Shown piece after piece: positions 31,489-39,313 of a DNA stretch of 64,000 bases. The DNA comes from DATBJJ01 sp036556425 (GTDB lineage: Bacteria; Acidobacteriota; Vicinamibacteria; Vicinamibacterales; 2-12-FULL-66-21). How positions within the stretch are numbered: position 1 is the stretch's first letter; every line of letters starts with the position of its first letter. The notes beneath the pieces are model-generated. The model did not search any database. It was not told the DNA's origin and worked only from the letters and a program-made list of their open reading frames with translations. Where the stretch lies: NCBI GenBank assembly GCA_036556425.1, contig DATBJJ010000048.1, forward strand, positions 62,001 to 126,000, given 5' to 3'. The position numbers and the translations under genes are program-made.

Positions 31489-32436
31489 ATGCCGAAACCC
31501 CGCAAAGGTTCGACGGGCACTTCGACCCGGCGACGGAAACCCAGTCGGTCTCCTTCGTCACAAACGCGCGAGCGTCAACCACGCTCGGCGCCGGCGGCGC
31601 TCGGCCGCGGAAAGCTCGAGCGCGTCCGCATGCCGGCCGCGTCGCGGCGGTCCCGCGCGCTGCAGCCGGCGTCGACCGATGACGCGAACGAGGGAAAGTA
31701 CGTCTACTGCATCATCAGGTCGGAGCAGCCGCTGAACTTCGGCCGCCTCGGCATCGGCGCCGAGACGGCGGAAGTTCACACGATTCATTTCCAGGACATT
31801 GCCGCGGTCGTCTCCAACACGCCGATGGTCGTGCAGGATCCCACGCGGGACAACGTCCTCGCGCATCAGCGCGTGAACGAGACGGTGATGCAGCACCACA
31901 CCGTCATTCCGATGTCGTTCGGGACCGTGTTCAAAACAGATCACGACATCATGGAGCTTCTGCGATCGGCGTACGACGCGTTCAGCGACGTCTTGAGCAA
32001 GATGCAAGGCAAGGTGGAGTTCGGCCTCAAAGTGCTGTGGGATCGCGATCAGATGATCCGCGAGATCGAAGAGGAAGAAGAGGACATCCGCCGCCTCAAG
32101 GGAGAAATCTCCTCGCAGAAAGGCTCGACGTACTTCGCGCGCATGCAGTACGGACGCTTGATCGACGCGGCGCTTCAGGGACGTACCGAGCGGTACGTCA
32201 CGGAGATCTTCCAGGCGCTGCGCGACGTGTCCGTTGCGTCGCGATCGAACAAGCCGATCGGCGATCGCATGATCATGAACGCGGCCTTCCTGGTCGCCCG
32301 CGACGCCGAGAACGCCTTCGACGCGCGCGTGAAGGATATCGGCCAGCGCTACGACAAGCTGACGTTCAAGTACACTGGGCCATGGCCGCCGTACAATTTC
32401 GTCAACATCCGTTTGAAGCTCGAGAGGGCGCAGTAG
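31489..32436 (+). CDS. gvpF: Gas vesicle protein GvpF/GvpL family, first copy (GvpF position)
   Basis: A 315-residue member of the GvpL/F family, accessory proteins that contact GvpA during nucleation. The conserved part starts at about residue 70 (KYVYCIIRSEQ). It contains AVVSNTPM, HQRVNETVMQHHTVIPMSFGTVF and the C-terminal FKYTGPWPPYNFVNIRL, the family hallmark. The first 69 residues are Ser/Arg/Pro-rich and very basic, not part of the fold. Position before gvpG matches gvpF of Bacillus-type N-F-G-L-S-K clusters. Confidence 0.92.
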   Translation: MPKPRKGSTGTSTRRRKPSRSPSSQTRERQPRSAPAALGRGKLERVRMPAASRRSRALQPASTDDANEGKYVYCIIRSEQPLNFGRLGIGAETAEVHTIHFQDIAAVVSNTPMVVQDPTRDNVLAHQRVNETVMQHHTVIPMSFGTVFKTDHDIMELLRSAYDAFSDVLSKMQGKVEFGLKVLWDRDQMIREIEEEEEDIRRLKGEISSQKGSTYFARMQYGRLIDAALQGRTERYVTEIFQALRDVSVASRSNKPIGDRMIMNAAFLVARDAENAFDARVKDIGQRYDKLTFKYTGPWPPYNFVNIRLKLERAQ

Positions 32437-32442
32437 CGGTTC

Positions 32443-32742
32443 GTGTTCCTGCTTGATTCCCTCCTCATCGGCGGACTGCGCTTCGTGCTCGACAAGGTCG
32501 CGACGGTCGTCGACAGCGAGTTGAACGACGACGGCGCGCTGCGCGAGCAGCTCCTCGCCGCGCAGATGCGCGTCGATCTCGGCGAGATGAGCCAGGCGGA
32601 ATTCGAGGCGCTCGAGGCGGACATCCTCGCGCGGCTGCGAGAGATTCGCGAGCGCCAGCAGGGCGCCGACTCGCCGGCCGAGTCTCCCGAGAACTACCGA
32701 GTCACCGGCGTCGAAGCAACCTTCGAAGGCGACGAGCACTGA
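32443..32742 (+). CDS. gvpG: Gas vesicle protein GvpG
   Basis: This 99-residue protein begins FLLDSLLIGGLRFVLDKVATVVDSE, a match to the GvpG N-terminus (LL-P-GL-Wv-kki). A charged helical stretch ARLREIRERQ and an acidic tail follow. GvpG is a small essential accessory protein that associates with GvpF/L. It starts at GTG 32443, 6 bp after gvpF, and precedes gvpL by 26 bp. Confidence 0.85.
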   Translation: MFLLDSLLIGGLRFVLDKVATVVDSELNDDGALREQLLAAQMRVDLGEMSQAEFEALEADILARLREIRERQQGADSPAESPENYRVTGVEATFEGDEH

Positions 32743-32768
32743 GCCTCCGAACGCCCCCGCGTACTGCC

Positions 32769-33536
32769 ATGCCGCAGACCGCGATCTACATCTACTGCCT
32801 CGTCGAGCAGACGCGCCAGCCGTCGCTCGCGCGCGTATCGGTCGGGGTTCCTGGAGCAACGGCTCCCGTCATCCTTCCCGTCGGCAAATCGCTGTGGGCC
32901 GTCGCCGCCGAAGTGCCGCTCGCAACCTATGGCTCCGACCGCCTCGAAGAGCGGCTGAAGGACGTCAACTGGGTCGCGGACGCCGCCGTCGCGCACGAGG
33001 CGATTGTCGAGCGCTTCGCGTCCGCGCGCGGCGCGGCCGTCGTGCCCATGAAGTTGTTCACGATGTTCTCGACGCGCGAGCGCGCCGTCGCCGATCTTCG
33101 CGGCAAGATCCGCGACGTCGGCGCGATTCTGAAACGCATTCGCGGATGCCAGGAGTGGGGCGTGCGCGTGACGCGCCGCGCGCCGGATCCATCGGCGCGC
33201 GAACGATCGGCGTCGAAACCGTCGACCGGCACCGCGTTTCTCTCGGCGAAGATGCGGGCGCGCGACGACGCGCGCGCCGCGATCGTGAAGGCGGCCGACG
33301 CCGCCGAGGCCGCCTACCGGGCGCTCGAGCGTCTCGCTCGCGCAGCGCGGCGCCGCGAGGCGCCCGAGGGCGCGACCACGCCGCCGCTCGTGGATGCCGC
33401 GTTTCTCGTCCGCGCCGATCGCAAGGCGCGTTTCAGAGCGGCCGCGCGCCGGTCGGCGAGCAACTGTCGAAAAGCCGGGGCCGATTTCGCGCTGACCGGC
33501 CCCTGGCCCGCGTACAACTTCGTGGAGCGCGCGTGA
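32769..33536 (+). CDS. gvpL: Gas vesicle protein GvpF/GvpL family, second copy (GvpL position)
   Basis: A 255-residue GvpL/F protein. IYIYCLVEQTRQ opens the first domain; AHEAIVERFASARGAAVVPMKLFTMF corresponds to the conserved H-x-v-v-P-F-G segment; the C-terminus has FALTGPWPAYNFVE. It is clearly diverged from the first copy: the histidine-rich middle is replaced and it lacks the long basic N-terminus. Located after gvpG, as gvpL is in Bacillus. The stop overlaps the next GTG by 4 bp. Confidence 0.9.
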   Translation: MPQTAIYIYCLVEQTRQPSLARVSVGVPGATAPVILPVGKSLWAVAAEVPLATYGSDRLEERLKDVNWVADAAVAHEAIVERFASARGAAVVPMKLFTMFSTRERAVADLRGKIRDVGAILKRIRGCQEWGVRVTRRAPDPSARERSASKPSTGTAFLSAKMRARDDARAAIVKAADAAEAAYRALERLARAARRREAPEGATTPPLVDAAFLVRADRKARFRAAARRSASNCRKAGADFALTGPWPAYNFVERA

Positions 33537-33820
33537 CGCGCCGCCCCGTTCGCCACTCGACGATTCCGCGAACACCTCCGCCTCCCTCGCCGCGGCGGCC
33601 GTCTCCGCCCCGCGGCGCGCCTAAGGCGAGAGTTCCGGCGCGGCGGCAAAAGGCCCGCATCGAGACGTCGGACGCCTCGCTGCTCGACGTGATCGACAGC
33701 TTGCTGAACAAAGGCGTGGTGCTCAACGCCGACGTGATCCTCGCGCTCGCCAACGTCGATCTCGTGTACCTTCGGCTGTCCGCGCTGCTCGTCGCCGCCG
33801 ATCGGTTGAAGGAGCAGTGA
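33533..33820 (+). CDS. gvpS: Gas vesicle protein GvpS/GvpM-like (GvpA superfamily)
   Basis: A 95-residue protein. Residues about 47-95 (SLLDVIDSLLNKGVVLNADV, then ILALANVDLVYLRLSALLVAADR) are a GvpA-superfamily domain of the GvpS/M type, with NAD for DAW and VDLVYLRL in the second strand. The first 45 residues are Pro/Arg-rich and low complexity. GvpS-like proteins are minor components. The GTG at 33533 overlaps the gvpL stop. GvpM cannot be excluded. Confidence 0.82.
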   Translation: MTRRPVRHSTIPRTPPPPSPRRPSPPRGAPKARVPARRQKARIETSDASLLDVIDSLLNKGVVLNADVILALANVDLVYLRLSALLVAADRLKEQ

Positions 33821-33833
33821 CGTCCGGTTGGGA

Positions 33834-34496
33834 ATGACCCGCACGCTCTACGTTTATGCGATCGTCGAGCCGGGCGTCCGGCTGCCGCGCGTCGCGGGCC
33901 ATCGCATCGAGCGCGTCGAGTTGGGCGGCGTCGCTGCGGCGGCCGAGCGGCGTACGAAGGCCCCTCCGCTGTCCGAGAAAGCGCTGCGCGATCAATATCG
34001 CGTGGTTGCGAGCGTGCACCAGCGCGTGAACGCGATCGTGCCCGTCAGGTTCGGCGCGCTCGTCGAGCGAGACGAGCTGGAGCGCATCGCGTCGCTGCGC
34101 GGGCGTATGCTCGTGGCCGCCCTGAGGAACGTCAAAGGCAAGAGCCAGATGACCGTGCGCCTGTTGGGATCGGCGCCCGCTCGTCCGCCCGCGATGCCGG
34201 CGGCAAGCGGCACCGACTACCTGCTCTCACGGGCGGAATCGAACCGACCCGCCGTCCCGCCCCTCGCCGACGCAATCCGGCGATCGGTGGCGGCAATCGT
34301 GTCCGCCGAATCGATCGATCCCGGACGAGAGTCCATCGAGCTGACGATCAACCATCTCGTGCCGAACGGACGTCTCGCGCGCTACCGATCGCGCGTCGAA
34401 GCGGTCGCCTTCGAATCGAGCTCGCCGGCGTCCGTCATGATTTCCGGACCGATGCCGCCGTTCGCCTTTGCGCCGGATCTCTGGGATGAAGCGTAA
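33834..34496 (+). CDS. Gas vesicle protein GvpF/GvpL family, third copy
   Basis: A 220-residue GvpL/F protein, the shortest and most diverged of the three. TRTLYVYAIVEPGVRLP opens it; RVVASVHQRVNAIVPVRFGALVE is the middle motif; the usual TGPWPPYNF is reduced to ISGPMPPFAFAPDL. Start taken as ATG 33834, with TTG 33828 as an alternative. The gene overlaps gvpK by 11 bp. Three GvpF/L copies are more than the two of Bacillus clusters but resemble actinobacterial sets. Confidence 0.85.
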   Translation: MTRTLYVYAIVEPGVRLPRVAGHRIERVELGGVAAAAERRTKAPPLSEKALRDQYRVVASVHQRVNAIVPVRFGALVERDELERIASLRGRMLVAALRNVKGKSQMTVRLLGSAPARPPAMPAASGTDYLLSRAESNRPAVPPLADAIRRSVAAIVSAESIDPGRESIELTINHLVPNGRLARYRSRVEAVAFESSSPASVMISGPMPPFAFAPDLWDEA

Positions 34497-34860
34497 ACGC
34501 CGCGCGAAGCCGGCCTCGAAGAGACGGCCCTTGCCTCGACGAACTCGCACCGCGGCGAAGCCGGCGACGGTGTCGCGATGGAACGCCGATCCGGAAGACG
34601 TCCGGCGTTCGGTCGCGAAGCTCGTGCTCACGCTCGTCGACTTCCTTCGTCAGCTTCTCGAGCGCCAGGCGATCCGGCGCGTCGAAGCGCGAACGCTGAC
34701 GGCGGACGAGACCGAGGCCGTCGGCCTTGCGTTGATGCGTCTCGAAGAAACGATTCTGGATCTCTGCCGTCAGTTCGATCTGACGCCGGAGGATCTCAAC
34801 CTGCAGCTCGGGGCTTTGGGGACGCTGAGCCCGCATCGAAAAGAAAACATCCGGGAGTGA
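34486..34860 (+). CDS. gvpK: Gas vesicle protein GvpK
   Basis: This 124-residue protein's core, from about residue 31, reads RWNADPEDVRRSVAKLVLTL, then VDFLRQLLERQAIRRVE, then GLALMRLEETILDLCRQFDL. This is the GvpK signature, an all-helical accessory protein needed for vesicle formation in most systems. The first 30 residues are very basic (KRKRRAKPASKRRPLPRRTR). Its 3' end overlaps the convergent beta-propeller gene by 65 bp. It is the last gene of the cluster; no gvpN, gvpO or gvpC follows. Confidence 0.93.
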   Translation: MKRKRRAKPASKRRPLPRRTRTAAKPATVSRWNADPEDVRRSVAKLVLTLVDFLRQLLERQAIRRVEARTLTADETEAVGLALMRLEETILDLCRQFDLTPEDLNLQLGALGTLSPHRKENIRE

Positions 34861-35827
34861 CGAGCAGCCGGCCGGCGCTCGTGAACGACATGTTCGTCGG
34901 CGCGACCAGGCCCGCGGCGCGAAATTGAACGACGCGCTGTTTGTCGCCTCGCCGATCGTAGACGTAGGTGTGCGCGGTATCGAGAGAGAGCCACAAGTTG
35001 CCGCTGGCATCAGCGGCCGCGGCGCGGACCACGGGCCGCACGACCGGCAGCTCTCCGTCACCTGTTTTCCGGCGCGGCCATGCCGTCGGGCGCGTCCGCA
35101 TGTATTCGTCGAGCTCGACGCCCTCGATGTGCCGCTCGAACACCATCGTCCCCGACGCCTCGTACTTGCGAAACGTCGGAACGCCCGCCACGAACACGTA
35201 GTAGAACCCGCCTTCGGGATTGATCACGACGAGGCCGCTGTTGAGCGCGTGATGCAGCGCGCGATCCTGCTCGTGTCCCGTGGGGCGCAGCTCGCCAAAC
35301 GTCCGGCTCGAGATGCCGTCGAGGCCGTGCTCGGTCACGAGCGATCCGGTTTCCGGCCAGCTCACGAAAATCGATCGGTTCGACAGCACGAGGGATGCGA
35401 CGCCGGTGATCGCGACACCGTCGATGAGCAGCGGAAGCCCGCGCCCTTGAAGCGAGAAGCCGGTGAGCCGCGAGCCGCTCGGGAGAAACGACTGCACGCG
35501 CGTCCGATTCTCGGGCGCGTCCGCGACGACGAACACACCGTTGCCTGCGACGTCGAACGCGTAGGGTTGGATGATCCGGCCGGGCTCCGCGCCGATCGTG
35601 ACGATCGGGGTCGCGGCGTCCGCGGACGGCGCCACGCTGAAGACCGTCTGCGATCGCCGGTCGAAGACGAGGAACGTTCCGTCGGCGAGCTGACGGCAGA
35701 CGGTGAGCTCGTTGAACCGCCCGGCCACGTGGGCGGGAAGGCCGCCGACCGATCGGAGCGTCTCGATCGCAATCGCGCGAGGCGCGGCCGCGACGAGCGC
35801 GCAAAGGCCAAGCGTGCGGAGGATCAC
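34796..35827 (-). CDS. Secreted beta-propeller-like protein, function unknown
   Basis: A 343-residue protein with a signal peptide (GTG start at 35827, cut near AIAIE). Repeated strands around TFLVFDRRSQTVFSVAP, NGVFVVADAPENRTRVQSF, GGFYYVFVAGVPTFRKY and GNLWLSLDTAHTYVYDRRGD suggest a six-bladed NHL/SMP-30-like propeller. No catalytic motif was recognised. It follows the fused E1 gene by 1 bp on the minus strand, so they share a transcript. The last 65 bp overlap the end of gvpK on the other strand. Confidence 0.72.
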   Translation of the reverse strand: MILRTLGLCALVAAAPRAIAIETLRSVGGLPAHVAGRFNELTVCRQLADGTFLVFDRRSQTVFSVAPSADAATPIVTIGAEPGRIIQPYAFDVAGNGVFVVADAPENRTRVQSFLPSGSRLTGFSLQGRGLPLLIDGVAITGVASLVLSNRSIFVSWPETGSLVTEHGLDGISSRTFGELRPTGHEQDRALHHALNSGLVVINPEGGFYYVFVAGVPTFRKYEASGTMVFERHIEGVELDEYMRTRPTAWPRRKTGDGELPVVRPVVRAAAADASGNLWLSLDTAHTYVYDRRGDKQRVVQFRAAGLVAPTNMSFTSAGRLLVTPGCFLFDAGSASPKPRAAG

Positions 35828-35828
35828 C

Positions 35829-37973
35829 TCAATAGGCCGCGACTTCTCGGATCGCCTTCAACACGTCCGCGGATTGCGGGAGGATCACTTCTTCGAGGTC
35901 CGGATAATAGGGCACCGGCGTGTCGCGCGCGGCGACGCGCCGGATGGGCGCGTCGAGATGCTGGAACAGATCGCTCGAAATGCGGGCGGCCAGCTCGGCG
36001 CCGAACCCGCAGGTGAGCTGATCCTCGTGCGCGATGACCACGCGGCTCGTGCCCGCGACCGCGGCGGCAATGGTCGTCCAATCGAACGGCATGATCGTAC
36101 GCAGGTCGACGACCATGACGCTGATGCCATGCTTCTCGGCCTGCTGCGCCGCGAGGAGCGACCGCTGCACCAACGCGCCCCACGTCAGCACGACCACGTC
36201 GTCGCCTTCGCGCCGCACGGCAGCCTTGCCGAATGGAACCATGTAGTTCGCGCCCGGATACTCACCCTTGTTGTACGTCTGCCGGTAGAGATGCTTGTGC
36301 TCGAGGAACAGCACGGGATCGTCGCAGCGTATCGACGTTCGCAGAAGCCCCGCTGCATCCTGCGCGTTCGACGGGAACGCGATGCGGATGCCCGGGCAGT
36401 GCGCGAAGATGCTCTCGCCCGACTGGCTGTGGTACGGCGCGCCGCCGCGCAGGTATCCTCCGATGGGGACGCGGATGACGATCGGGCACGAGAACACGTT
36501 GTTCGATCGGTACCGCAGCATCGTCAGCTCGTCGCGAATCTGCATCATCGCGGGCCAGATGTAGTCGAAGAACTGAATCTCGACCACGGGCTTGATGCCG
36601 CGCGTCGCCATGCCGGTCGCGCGGCCGATGATGTTCGCTTCGGCGAGAGGCGAGTTGAACACGCGATCGTTCCCGAACGCGCGCTGCAGACCGTGGGTGA
36701 CCTTGAAGACGCCGCCCTTGCCGGGGACCGAGGCGAGCGCGTCCGTGCGGCTGCAATCCGCCACGTCCTCTCCAAAGACGACGATGCGCGAATCGCGCGC
36801 CATCTCGTCCTTGAGCGTGCGGTTGATGGCCGCGACCATCGTGTCGGGACGGCCCTCCGGCGCCGGCGGCGTCGAGAAGTCGGCGGACGCCGGATCCACG
36901 TCCGGAGAGTAGACGTACAGCGTTGCGGTATCGGGTGACGGCTTCGGCGCCGCGATGGCCGCTTCGGCGGCCTCGTTGATCTCGCGGTCCACTTCCTGAG
37001 CGACCGCGGTCAGCTCCTCGTCGGTGGCGAGGTGCTCCGAGACCAGCAGCGCGCGGAGCCTGACGATCGGATCGCGCGTCGCTTCGGCGGCCCGCTCCGC
37101 CGACGTCTTGTACAGCTTTTCATCGTCCGAGAGCGAGTGCGAGTACGGACGGATCACCCGCGCGTGGACGAGCGCGGGTCCCTTCCGCGCGCGCGCGTAC
37201 GCGACCGCGTCCTGCATCGCGCGATGGCTGGCGACGAAATCGGTGCCGTCGATGCTCTGCACGAAGAGCGCGGGGAACGACGACACGAGCTTCGAGATGT
37301 CGCCGCCCGCCGTCTGCACTTCGACCGGCACCGAGATCGCGTAGCCGTTGTCCTCGATCACATACACGACCGGCAGCCGTCCGAGACACGCGGAGTTCAG
37401 CGATTCCCAGAATTCTCCTTCACTCGTCGTGCCGTCGCCGGCGGAGATGTAGACGACTTCGTCCCGGTGAAATTTCTCGTCACGTCCTTCGATGTCGGCG
37501 ACCCGCTCGTAGATCCGGCCGGCTTCCGCCGCGCCGATCGCTTGAAGGCACTGCGTGCCGGTCGGACTGGACTGCGAGACGATGTTGAGCTGTTTATGTC
37601 CCCAGTGCGACGGCATCTGCCGTCCGCCGGACGCGGGATCGTCTTTTGATCCGACCGCGGCGAGAAGCATCTCGCGCGGCGTGACGCCGAGCGTGAGGCA
37701 CAGCGCGCGGTCGCGATAGTACGGATAGAACCAGTCGTATCCGCCTTTGAGATTCATGCCCGCCGCGACGAGGATTGCTTCGTGGCCGGCGCCGCTGATC
37801 TGGAAAAAGATCAGGCTCTGGTTCTTGAGCTGGATTTCTTTGTCGTCGAGACGGCGGGACAGCACCATCGTTCGGTACGCCCGGAGCAAATCTTCTCGAC
37901 TCAGTTTTTCGAGACCGATCGTCTCGCGCTCGGTTCCCGTGCGCCTGCCGTTGGAAACGGCCGTGCCCTTCAT
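35829..37973 (-). CDS. 2-oxoacid (branched-chain type) dehydrogenase E1, alpha and beta fused
   Basis: A 714-residue fusion of both E1 subunits. Residues 1 to about 370 are E1 alpha with PSHWG, the thiamine diphosphate motif from Gly179-Asp180-Gly181 to Asn209 (GDGTTSEGEFW ... EDNGYA) and the loop YSHSLSDDEKLYK. From about 378 (TMVAAINRTLKDEM and VVFGEDVADC) to the end is E1 beta. It decarboxylates branched-chain or related 2-oxoacids and passes acyl groups to E2. The E2 and E3 genes are not in the window. ATG 37973 is the start. Confidence 0.9.
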   Translation of the reverse strand: MKGTAVSNGRRTGTERETIGLEKLSREDLLRAYRTMVLSRRLDDKEIQLKNQSLIFFQISGAGHEAILVAAGMNLKGGYDWFYPYYRDRALCLTLGVTPREMLLAAVGSKDDPASGGRQMPSHWGHKQLNIVSQSSPTGTQCLQAIGAAEAGRIYERVADIEGRDEKFHRDEVVYISAGDGTTSEGEFWESLNSACLGRLPVVYVIEDNGYAISVPVEVQTAGGDISKLVSSFPALFVQSIDGTDFVASHRAMQDAVAYARARKGPALVHARVIRPYSHSLSDDEKLYKTSAERAAEATRDPIVRLRALLVSEHLATDEELTAVAQEVDREINEAAEAAIAAPKPSPDTATLYVYSPDVDPASADFSTPPAPEGRPDTMVAAINRTLKDEMARDSRIVVFGEDVADCSRTDALASVPGKGGVFKVTHGLQRAFGNDRVFNSPLAEANIIGRATGMATRGIKPVVEIQFFDYIWPAMMQIRDELTMLRYRSNNVFSCPIVIRVPIGGYLRGGAPYHSQSGESIFAHCPGIRIAFPSNAQDAAGLLRTSIRCDDPVLFLEHKHLYRQTYNKGEYPGANYMVPFGKAAVRREGDDVVVLTWGALVQRSLLAAQQAEKHGISVMVVDLRTIMPFDWTTIAAAVAGTSRVVIAHEDQLTCGFGAELAARISSDLFQHLDAPIRRVAARDTPVPYYPDLEEVILPQSADVLKAIREVAAY

Positions 37974-38059
37974 GCGTCGAGCGTCCCCCTCGAGCCCCGA
38001 TGCCCAGAAACCCCGGTGAGTTCAAAAATGCGGGTGATGACGCGCTTGCTCAACCCGGG

Positions 38060-38065
38060 ATTATA
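38060..38065 (-). promoter_or_regulatory. Candidate -10 element of the E1 gene
   Basis: TATAAT on the minus strand, 87 bp before the E1 start. A fitting -35 element is not apparent in the GC-rich sequence upstream. Weak call based on the AT-rich hexamer in an otherwise GC-rich spacer. Confidence 0.3.
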
Positions 38066-38136
38066 CCATCCGGCCCGCCGGCCGCCGCCGGCTGGGCCAA
38101 GCCCGGAACTCCCGTGGCTGCAATCGATTACGGTGC

Positions 38137-38142
38137 TATAAT
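38137..38142 (+). promoter_or_regulatory. Candidate -10 element of the cupin gene
   Basis: A consensus TATAAT lies 27 bp before the cupin TTG start, and an AGGAG ribosome site follows at about 38156-38160. No good -35 match is seen 16-18 bp upstream. It faces away from the E1 gene. Confidence 0.45.
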
Positions 38143-38169
38143 CGCGGCTCTTTTCAGGAGCCCTGTGCC

Positions 38170-38532
38170 TTGAGCACTCAGACGGTCCGGCTGCACCGGT
38201 GGGACGAGATCGCGCTCGAAAAAGTGACCGAGATGATCTCGCGGAAGATCGTGACGGGCGATCGGGAGATGGTCGCGCAGATCTACTTGAAGAAAGGCGC
38301 GCTCGTGCCGATGCATTCGCACGAGAGCGAACAGATGACGTACGTGCTGCAAGGCGCAATGAAGTTCCTGGTCGGCGGGGAAGAGATCACATTGCGCGAG
38401 GGCGAGGTCCTGCACATCCCGTCATGGATCGAACACCAGGCCGAGGCGCTCGACGACACCTTCGAGCTCGACGTGTTCAGTCCGATCCGCCAGGATTGGC
38501 TCGATCACACCGATACGTACTTTCACAAGTGA
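38170..38532 (+). CDS. Cupin-domain protein
   Basis: A 120-residue single cupin barrel. MHSHESEQMTYVLQGAMKF gives the first metal motif with two histidines and a glutamate; GEVLHIPSWIEHQAEAL gives the second with the final histidine. The metal site is complete, so it may be a small dioxygenase, isomerase or a sugar or signal binding protein; substrate unknown. The start is TTG 38170, supported by AGGAG 9 nt upstream. It converges with the rhomboid gene, 4 bp away. Confidence 0.85.
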   Translation: MSTQTVRLHRWDEIALEKVTEMISRKIVTGDREMVAQIYLKKGALVPMHSHESEQMTYVLQGAMKFLVGGEEITLREGEVLHIPSWIEHQAEALDDTFELDVFSPIRQDWLDHTDTYFHK

Positions 38533-38536
38533 ACGA

Positions 38537-39277
38537 TCAGTGGATCTTGCCGTCCCAATCGGACCGGCCGCCTGAATAGACGTCGAACTTTCTCCGCAGC
38601 CGGTTCATCTTCCACTTGAGATAGCGGTACTTGATCTCGGACCCGAATCCGCCGCGTCCGCCCTGCAAGTAGAGATACCCGAAAACCATCCCGCCGAGAT
38701 GCGCCGCATCCGCGACGCCGCGGCTCGGCTGGAACGTGTTCAGCAGCGCGAGGCCGCCGTAGATCATCACGAAGATGCGCGCGGGCACGAACGTGAGCAC
38801 GAGCAGCACCGGCCGTTCGGGCCAATAGATCGCATAGGCGAGCAGCAGACCGAAGAGCGCGCCGGACGCGCCGACGGCGGGCGTGAAGTACATCGGCGCG
38901 ACCGCCGCGAACGGCAGGAGCGAGATCAGCAGAAACGTCAAGCCGCCGCCGATGCCGCTGACGAAGTAGTACTTCAGAAAAAAGTTCGTGCCCCACCGGC
39001 GCTCGAGCTCGACGCCGAACATCCAGATGCCGAGCATGTTGAACAGGATGTGCAGCGCGCCTCCGTGGAGGAACATGTAGGTGACGAGCTGCCAGATCCA
39101 CCCGCGCTTGATCACGCTCGCGGGCACGAGGCCGAAATAGTCGAACAACGTCGGCGGCGCGAACGTCGTCACGACGAAGATCGCGACGTTGATGATGATG
39201 ATCCACTTGACCGCGAGCGAGATTGGACCGGGACCGAATGCGTAGCTGACGGAGGAGGAAGGAGCGTAGCGGGACAT
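38537..39277 (-). CDS. Rhomboid-family intramembrane serine protease
   Basis: A 246-residue protein with six helices. The L1 loop motif WGTNFF, the helix-2 element HGGALHILFN, Ser138 in GASGALFG and His193 in AAHLGGMVFG form the serine-histidine dyad of active rhomboids. The C-terminus is a soluble basic tail. Rhomboids cut membrane proteins within the bilayer; the substrate is unknown. It lies 36 bp downstream of the MFS gene in the same direction. Confidence 0.92.
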   Translation of the reverse strand: MSRYAPSSSVSYAFGPGPISLAVKWIIIINVAIFVVTTFAPPTLFDYFGLVPASVIKRGWIWQLVTYMFLHGGALHILFNMLGIWMFGVELERRWGTNFFLKYYFVSGIGGGLTFLLISLLPFAAVAPMYFTPAVGASGALFGLLLAYAIYWPERPVLLVLTFVPARIFVMIYGGLALLNTFQPSRGVADAAHLGGMVFGYLYLQGGRGGFGSEIKYRYLKWKMNRLRRKFDVYSGGRSDWDGKIH

Positions 39278-39313
39278 CGTGCGCGGTCCGATTGCTATCG
39301 TACCACAGCGCCT

